Positions 60,601 through 64,000 of a stretch of 64,000 bases of DNA are shown here, piece by piece. The notes under the pieces were generated by a model that was given only the letters and a program-made list of their open reading frames with translations, did not search any database and had not been told where the DNA came from. Made by a program: the position numbers and the translations under genes. Position 1 is the first letter of the stretch; each line of letters starts with the position of its first letter. The stretch spans positions 792,555-856,554 of the forward strand of contig VZRZ01004576.1 of NCBI GenBank assembly GCA_013398175.1. The letters are read 5' to 3'. Source of the DNA: Climacteris rufus. Lineage: Eukaryota; Chordata; Aves; Passeriformes; Climacteridae.

Positions 60601-60630
60601 CACAAAATTCTTCGTTGCTTTTGCAAACAT
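39469..60630 (-). CDS. GSDME: GSDME (DFNA5), gasdermin E, complete coding region in 9 exons
   Basis: Minus-strand exons 60630-60420, 59301-59109, 50866-50695, 49703-49583, 44604-44416, 42788-42661, 42544-42358, 40994-40921 and 39699-39469 join to 1506 nt: 501 codons plus TAG (human 496). All junctions are GT-AG and in phase. Gasdermin E is kept inactive by its C-terminal domain. After caspase-3 cuts the linker, the N-terminal part (about 1-270) oligomerises into plasma-membrane pores and turns apoptosis into pyroptosis. Evidence is near-continuous similarity to GSDME: the N-terminus MFAKATKNF, FWCWQKPKYHFL, the NQSSFGNLRKQE block, the QQGGFEK block, the CC pair in exon 8 and RFGVVQRLFAS near the end. 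The adjacent convergent PALS2 supports the call, as in mammals. No disabling change was seen. Confidence 0.96.
39700..40920 (-). other. GSDME: Last GSDME intron (1.2 kb), 40% CR1
   Basis: It carries the CR1 copy at 40070-40545. The other sequence is unique. The acceptor is ATCAATCCAG on the minus strand; a second AG five bases further on would break the frame. Confidence 0.85.
40070..40545 (-). mobile_element. CR1 LINE fragment in the last GSDME intron
   Basis: It opens TCACAGAATCATCAAATG and TTTGGGTTGGAAGGGACCTT, then continues with the CR1 3' region up to about the CTCATAGGAGAGGTACTCC block. It is in sense orientation relative to GSDME. Confidence 0.93.
40921..40994 (-). CDS. GSDME: GSDME coding exon 8 (residues 401-425, micro-sized exon)
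   Basis: The exon is only 74 nt, phase 1 in and phase 0 out, and too short to show as an open frame. The minus strand reads acceptor CCTTCACAG, then codons for ELSDDTLALLRACCDLRVV and AALCCL, then the donor TTTG|GTGAGT. It aligns with the human segment around the paired cysteines (LLGTCC). The CC pair is conserved at 413-414. Phase agreement on both sides and the restored frame make it convincing. Confidence 0.88.
40995..42357 (-). other. GSDME: GSDME intron (1.4 kb)
   Basis: No CR1 and no further exon was recognised. It ends at a CCTTCACAG acceptor on the minus strand. Confidence 0.8.
42358..42544 (-). CDS. GSDME: GSDME coding exon 7 (residues 339-400, equivalent of human exon 8)
   Basis: The exon is 187 nt, phase 0 in and phase 1 out. 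It encodes FDDICTGDKPDLEELKPEQQ, then KDLLDFLQLLGCSLQSELLL and ELFSAAHLLISAIS. The DFLQLLGCSLQ stretch is a clear match to the GSDME C-terminal domain. Counting the non-coding first exon, this is exon 8, the one whose skipping causes DFNA5 hearing loss in humans. Its length is not a multiple of three, so skipping would also break the frame here. Confidence 0.95.
42545..42660 (-). other. GSDME: Short GSDME intron (116 bp)
   Basis: A compact intron between coding exons 6 and 7, GTAAGA donor to TTTGCTTTCAG acceptor on the minus strand. Confidence 0.92.
42661..42788 (-). CDS. GSDME: GSDME coding exon 6 (residues 296-338, C-terminal domain)
   Basis: The exon is 128 nt, phase 1 in and phase 0 out. 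It encodes DLSWLKTQFQPFVKLQEDK, then LYKSLCELLLHEEMVSALGD. The pattern F-x-P-F-x-x-L followed by amphipathic helices matches the first helices of the autoinhibitory domain. Similarity to mammals is lower than in the pore domain, but phase and position fit. It ends ATG|GTAAGA. Confidence 0.9.
42789..44415 (-). other. GSDME: GSDME intron (1.6 kb)
   Basis: Unique AT-rich sequence without CR1. The acceptor (minus CTTTCTTGGGAAAG) is purine-rich next to the AG and is the weakest in this gene. Confidence 0.8.
44416..44604 (-). CDS. GSDME: GSDME coding exon 5 (residues 233-295, interdomain linker with caspase motif)
   Basis: The exon is 189 nt, phase 1 at both ends. It encodes EFCLLDEQQGGFEK, then a long variable linker. 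Within it FLYQPDAVDNEM spans residues 265-276 and contains a DxxD motif, DAVD, at residues 270-273. The human protease site DMPD ends at residue 270. Here the aligned tetrapeptide is YQPD, lacking the P4 aspartate, so DAVD is the likely caspase-3/7 site. The end, ASISVLKQ, leads into the C-terminal domain. The donor is CAAG|GTATTA. Confidence 0.96.
44965..45695 (-). mobile_element. CR1 LINE fragment, 730 bp, GSDME intron
   Basis: It starts TCACAGAATCACAGAATAAG and GAAAGGGACCCTCAAGGATC. It runs through GGTGAAGAATCTCTTCCTAA and GTGCCCAAAACTGGACACTG to GTCCCTTTCCACAGCACTGC. This is a long, relatively well-preserved CR1 3' region, sense relative to GSDME, ending about 360 bp beyond the exon at 44416-44604. 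Confidence 0.93.
48905..49402 (+). mobile_element. CR1 LINE fragment, GSDME intron, antisense to the gene
   Basis: It reads AGTGTTGTGTCCAGTTCTGG, then GTCCAGCCTGGAGAAAGCAC, TGATGACAGGACAAAAGGCA and ACAGGCTGCCCAGGGGAGCA, the plus-orientation CR1 3' region. It ends near ACCTCCTGAAACCTAAATTA without the usual terminal octamers. Confidence 0.88.
49583..49703 (-). CDS. GSDME: GSDME coding exon 4 (residues 193-233, end of pore domain core)
   Basis: The exon is 121 nt, phase 0 in and phase 1 out. It encodes VSVSENGSLMKDTSVILEIP, then PATTIAYGVIELFIKHNGQF. The motif E-I-P-x-A-T-T-I-A-Y-G-V-I-E-L is typical of GSDME and related gasdermins and forms a transmembrane beta hairpin in the pore. The donor is TTTG|GTAAGT. 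Confidence 0.96.
50695..50866 (-). CDS. GSDME: GSDME coding exon 3 (residues 135-192)
   Basis: The exon is 172 nt, entered in phase 2 and left in phase 0. The minus-strand acceptor is TCTCTTTCAG. It encodes TIDLNSSLLQQVIERKRE, VLCILREKIITTQKCTISEH and EKVSGVVGCAAKTIK, beta strands of the N domain. The donor is AAAG|GTAAAG. Confidence 0.95.
50867..59108 (-). other. GSDME: Largest GSDME intron (8.2 kb)
   Basis: It holds the longest CR1 copy (55680-56722). Elsewhere it is AT-rich unique sequence, with A runs at about 51117-51132 and 57590-57600 and a somewhat GC-richer patch at 52900-53260. No other exon is supported. Because the frame is complete, none is needed. Confidence 0.85.
55680..56722 (-). 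mobile_element. CR1 LINE, longest copy, with reverse-transcriptase remnant
   Basis: The copy is about 1.04 kb, minus strand. From its 5' end (56722) the minus strand encodes KAFNTVCPKILVEKLLKYE, then LDEQTVRWIENCLSGWTQRV, the end of the CR1 reverse-transcriptase domain. That frame degrades within about 120 codons and is followed by the CR1 3' region. It is 5'-truncated and inactive: it lacks the endonuclease and the RT catalytic core. It sits in the 8.2 kb GSDME intron. Confidence 0.93.
59109..59301 (-). CDS. GSDME: GSDME coding exon 2 (residues 71-135)
   Basis: The exon is 193 nt, entered in phase 1 and left in phase 2. It encodes VIVESDFAKYMGKFEDFVQG, then ENQSSFGNLRKQEIDLQQL, the conserved N-domain segment with the SSFG-LRKQE signature that includes a membrane-inserting hairpin in gasdermins. 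The donor is ACAG|GTATGT. Confidence 0.96.
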
Positions 60631-60650
60631 CTTGGTGAATCAATTAAAAC
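60420..60650 (-). CDS. GSDME: GSDME first coding exon (residues 1-70, pore domain start)
   Basis: On the minus strand the acceptor TTCTTTCAG precedes 20 non-coding bases and ATG at 60630-60628. The exon encodes MFAKATKNFVRETDLGGDL, LNASDKLQLLSLVTKRRKF and WCWQKPKYHFL, the first alpha helix and beta strands of the gasdermin N domain. Thr6, a reported inhibitory phosphorylation site in human GSDME, is present. The exon ends CCAG|GTAAAG in phase 1. Confidence 0.96.
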
Positions 60651-63600
60651 CTGAAAGAATAAATCTGTTTACAAACAACTACAGCTCCAATGTATAAATA
60701 TTTACATTGTCACTTTAAGGAGTTCTTCATAGAATTGGTATTAATGCAGGAACACACAGAGTTCTCACCCTGTCTTCTCCACTCTGAGCTGGGAAGGAGT
60801 TTGAATCACTTGACCCAATGTATAAAAGTTTTCTCAGTAATTAACAAAGGATTCAGTTAAGAGGAACATTCACAGGTTATTAATCTGTTAGGGAGGAAAA
60901 AACTTAAAACAGCTTACCTGAAATTCTGTGAAAAAGCATCTGCTACTGAGCACCCCATAGAGACTGGCTGGGATGAGGAGAGCACTGGGGCAATGGCAGA
61001 GGATTTCTGCCTCCCCACAGGAGCCTTCTTTTATTACCTAACATAAAACTTACTCCATATAAGGCAAGTAGGTATTACTCACACAAATTATCTTGATCTT
61101 TTTAATAGTGAGTAAACACATAGTGGAATAATAACAACTATAAAGAGCACCAAATACTTGAGCTGGGATCTTTGTTACTAAGTTTTGTTTCTGAGCTATA
61201 CCCCTGGAAAGTTCCAATTAATTTTTTTATTTATGAACTCTTTACCTTCAATGTTTTCTAATTTTCTATTTTTCATTTGCCTAACTACAGCTGAATTGAA
61301 CATACATTATTTGCAACTATTATTTGTAATTGTTACTCATATCCCCTACACAGCTACATACATTATTGTAGCTTTACAACTATTTTAATTAAAAATTATC
61401 AGTATCTCTTATTATGTTAGATTTTCTTTATCCCCAGCAATGCATTTTGCTGTATTTACAAGGAACATTTTCCAAAAAGGGAAACTGGCTAAACTCACAG
61501 AAGAAATGGTAAAAATGACCATCCACTGGTGCTAAACATACAAGTCTAATAAATTAACATTTGATCTTTTAAAAGTATCTAATCTTTCTAGTTTTTCACC
61601 TCTGTATTATCTGAGGTAATGATATCTCCAGAATTAAATCAGTTTTTTCTTTTTTTTTTTTTTTAAAATCTGGCTGCATTCCTTTGAAATCCCCAGCTGA
61701 CACTGACTGCAAAGTTCAACTAAGATCATAAGATGTCTCAGCTGGATATCCACACTTTCATGATTAATTACCTGTCTTGCTCCACAGAGATCTTAGATTT
61801 GTCATTAACAAACACAGGCCAGAGTAAGATAGAACAGACTTCAAACAAAAACTGATATTGAAGTGTGCACCCAGATTATTTACAGAAAATGGAAACCTGA
61901 ATAAAGATATTAGTGCTTGGACCACAGGCTCCATATTTTAGTATCAGAAAAAAAAAAAAAAAAGCCTTTTTGCAAATGCAAACTTACCTTTCCATTAGCT
62001 TTTCCCAAATCCCATTTCAGATATTCCACACAGTATTTATGGTGAGGTATCTACCTCCTCATGAATCCTCTCAGGCCTAGTCTATGTAACAAGGGTGTTT
62101 CCAACAACACCTGCATCCAAAGGATTTGAGCAATGTCAAAGTCACATAACATTTCACTGAAGAGTCTTCTGGGGCTTCCATTGTCACTGCAGCTGCAACA
62201 AACCCTGCAGCACTGCCTCAGCTAGAGGCACTGGGAATATTTCCACTGACTTTCTTGTTCTCTGACCTTTTCCTAAATCGAACTGAGACTGATTGTTTGC
62301 ATTCTTAAATTTCTCCTCCTTAATTTCCCTGGTTTTAATCTCAGTGAACACTTTAACAGAATAAAGCAATGCAGATCCACTGCAGCAGAGAAGAAAAAAA
62401 ACCACCAAACCAAAACTAGTTTTCTTTATCCATGAGACTTCTTTTACAGGAGTCTGTTTTGCAAACAGACAGACTACTGATTTGTGATGTAGGGGACCAC
62501 CAAGAAAATTCTCATTGCCTGCATTAGCTGCCTCTCCCCAACATAAACTTCTTCAAACATAGCTGCACTTTGCAAGACTGCTCACTCATTCTGATGCCCC
62601 TGCTGCCAGCTTGCATAGCCAGGTCACACAGGCAGAGGCTCTGAAAAGGCTGACCAGTTTCTGAGTTTATCATAAAACAAATTGCAAAACCCGGTCCTAG
62701 TATTTGGCATTATTACAAACTCACTACATCTCATAAGAGGAACCACTGCACCACTCTATAAAACTTCCAGTTCACAGTGTTTTGCCTTCATTCCCCATCA
62801 CCACACTCCTGACTAGCACAAAGAACATCCTGGAAAGAGCAGAGAGTGTTTGTGAGGACTAAGGAGACTCACCAGGCAGGAAAGATGGGGCAGTTTTCAG
62901 CCTCAAAATGATGTCAATGTCTCCCACACTTTGCTGTGCTGGTAATGTCTTTGCAGGGAGCATATTTGCTGGTGTAGGTGTACCTGCAAACCAATAATAT
63001 TTTATCCAAATTCCTGCTTGTGTCTCTTTGGATATAACACCTTTAATACACATCTGACAATGCACCCAAATACCTTGTTTCACTAGTTCCCAGAACAAAG
63101 ACACAGAGCAATTCATTATACTCTTAGCCAACATTATCAAGTTAATACAGCCATGAGGATCCTGACTGAATGGATATGGAGTAGTTACAGACCTAGCATT
63201 AAGAAAACTCTGCCTTGGGAGCTTCTTCCTCTGGAAATTTTAATAGAGCTGTGCTTGGTTTGACAGAAATAAAAAGGAAGGTATCAAGCTGGTAGGAAAT
63301 GCCTGTCAGGGTGAATTCACTCTTGCAGATTGACAGCTAGGCATGAAAGCAGAAAAGGAAGGAGGAGTACCTTCCTTGCCTACCGAAAAATCTAAAATTA
63401 GCCTGAACCTGGGCTACAGGAGGATTGTGTAATGACAAGGATGAGATCAAATGAAGATAATTACACCAATTTAATTGTTTACTTAAACAAACAAATCTCA
63501 CCCTGCTTCTTTGCTTTGTAGCTCCCTAAATCAATATAGTGGGACATTAGCTCCAAAGCAACATTGTAGGATTACTCAGTGTTTGCATCTGTCAGTAAAA

Positions 63601-64000
63601 ACCAAGTTCTCAACAGTTGCCTCATATTTCTCACATTCTGTATCTTTCACATAAAATACAGACTTTTCTTTTTTTTTCAGCTTAACATAAGATTACACAG
63701 CACGCTGGGCACAGTTCACAGGGAATTTGGTAGCAGGGTGACAACTGCATCTCCAAATGCCAACACAGCCCTTCCTACAATCCAAGCTGTAAGGAAACAC
63801 AAGGCCTGGAGGGCAAAGAGGAGCAGGCAGGAGCCGTGGTGCCTGAAGAGCTGTTAGGCATTAACCACTGTGCAGACTGCTAATGGCCTTGGAATCCTAA
63901 TGGAGTATGAGTCTTTATCGAAAGGGAACCGGAGCATGGAAGTACCGACAAGCAGGTTATGTATTTTTTTAAAGAACATTATAGCTATTTCCACCTCCTT
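60651..64000 (-). other. Upstream region of GSDME (intron 1, possible first exon, beyond)
   Basis: AT-rich unique sequence without CR1. A poly(A) run is at about 61950-61966, and a T-run at about 61648-61663. Two exon-like segments on the minus strand (about 60918-61000 and 62873-62983) are discussed as findings. I saw no CpG island, so a broad GC-rich GSDME promoter is not in this window unless transcription starts at an AT-rich site. Confidence 0.5.
60918..61000 (-). promoter_or_regulatory. GSDME: Possible non-coding first exon and promoter of GSDME
   Basis: On the minus strand a TATA-like AATAAAAG (about 61027-61034) is followed about 30 bases on by sequence ending in a strong donor, ATTTCAG|GTAAGC, at 60918. 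Splicing from there to the acceptor at 60651 would add a short 5' UTR exon just upstream of the ATG exon. The TATA match is imperfect and no transcript evidence is available. Confidence 0.25.

Noticed and set aside
63579..63857. A + strand frame preceded by a strong pyrimidine tract and CAG near 63680.
   Set aside because: The peptide is basic and unrecognised, there is no clear donor, and the region is the upstream flank of a minus-strand gene.
1..64000. CRISPR arrays, bacterial operons, rRNA or tRNA genes, endogenous retroviral LTR pairs.
   Set aside because: I looked for regularly spaced repeats, tRNA-type arms and LTR-like flanking duplications and found none; the window is vertebrate intronic DNA.

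Overview
This is vertebrate nuclear DNA, almost certainly from a bird. It has long AT-rich introns with GT-AG junctions, nine fragments of the CR1 LINE (the dominant avian retrotransposon) and two large intron-split genes. There are no operons, and nearly all long open frames outside the exons below are chance or CR1-derived. The species cannot be fixed from the sequence alone.

Left half, + strand (about 4.6-36.5 kb): the complete coding region of PALS2 (MPP6), a membrane-associated guanylate-kinase scaffold. Eleven coding exons (4628-29784) join in frame into 540 codons plus stop. They encode, in order, two L27 domains, PDZ, SH3, a lysine-rich HOOK segment and a guanylate-kinase-like (GK) domain. 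The non-coding first exon and promoter lie outside the window or were not recognised. A probable 3' UTR of up to about 6.7 kb follows, with a very early and a distal poly(A) signal.

Right half, - strand (about 60.7-38.9 kb): the complete coding region of GSDME (DFNA5), the gasdermin that executes caspase-3-triggered pyroptosis. Nine coding exons (60630 down to 39469) join in frame into 501 codons plus stop. The pore-forming N-terminal domain is in the first four to five exons, the protease-sensitive linker is in the exon at 44416-44604, and the autoinhibitory C-terminal domain is in the last four. The genes converge tail to tail with about 2.4 kb between their likely poly(A) sites, the same order and orientation as PALS2-GSDME in mammals.

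The two products are not known to work together: PALS2 organises polarity and adhesion complexes under the plasma membrane, and GSDME makes pores in it. The most notable points are: a DxxD caspase motif in GSDME shifted three residues from the mammalian site; an abrupt jump to about 88% GC at third codon positions in the last PALS2 exon; six Pumilio-type motifs in the presumed PALS2 3' UTR; a 13-base direct repeat across a PALS2 splice acceptor; a 21-base palindrome in a PALS2 intron; and several unassigned exon-like segments. I found no clearly new biological system.
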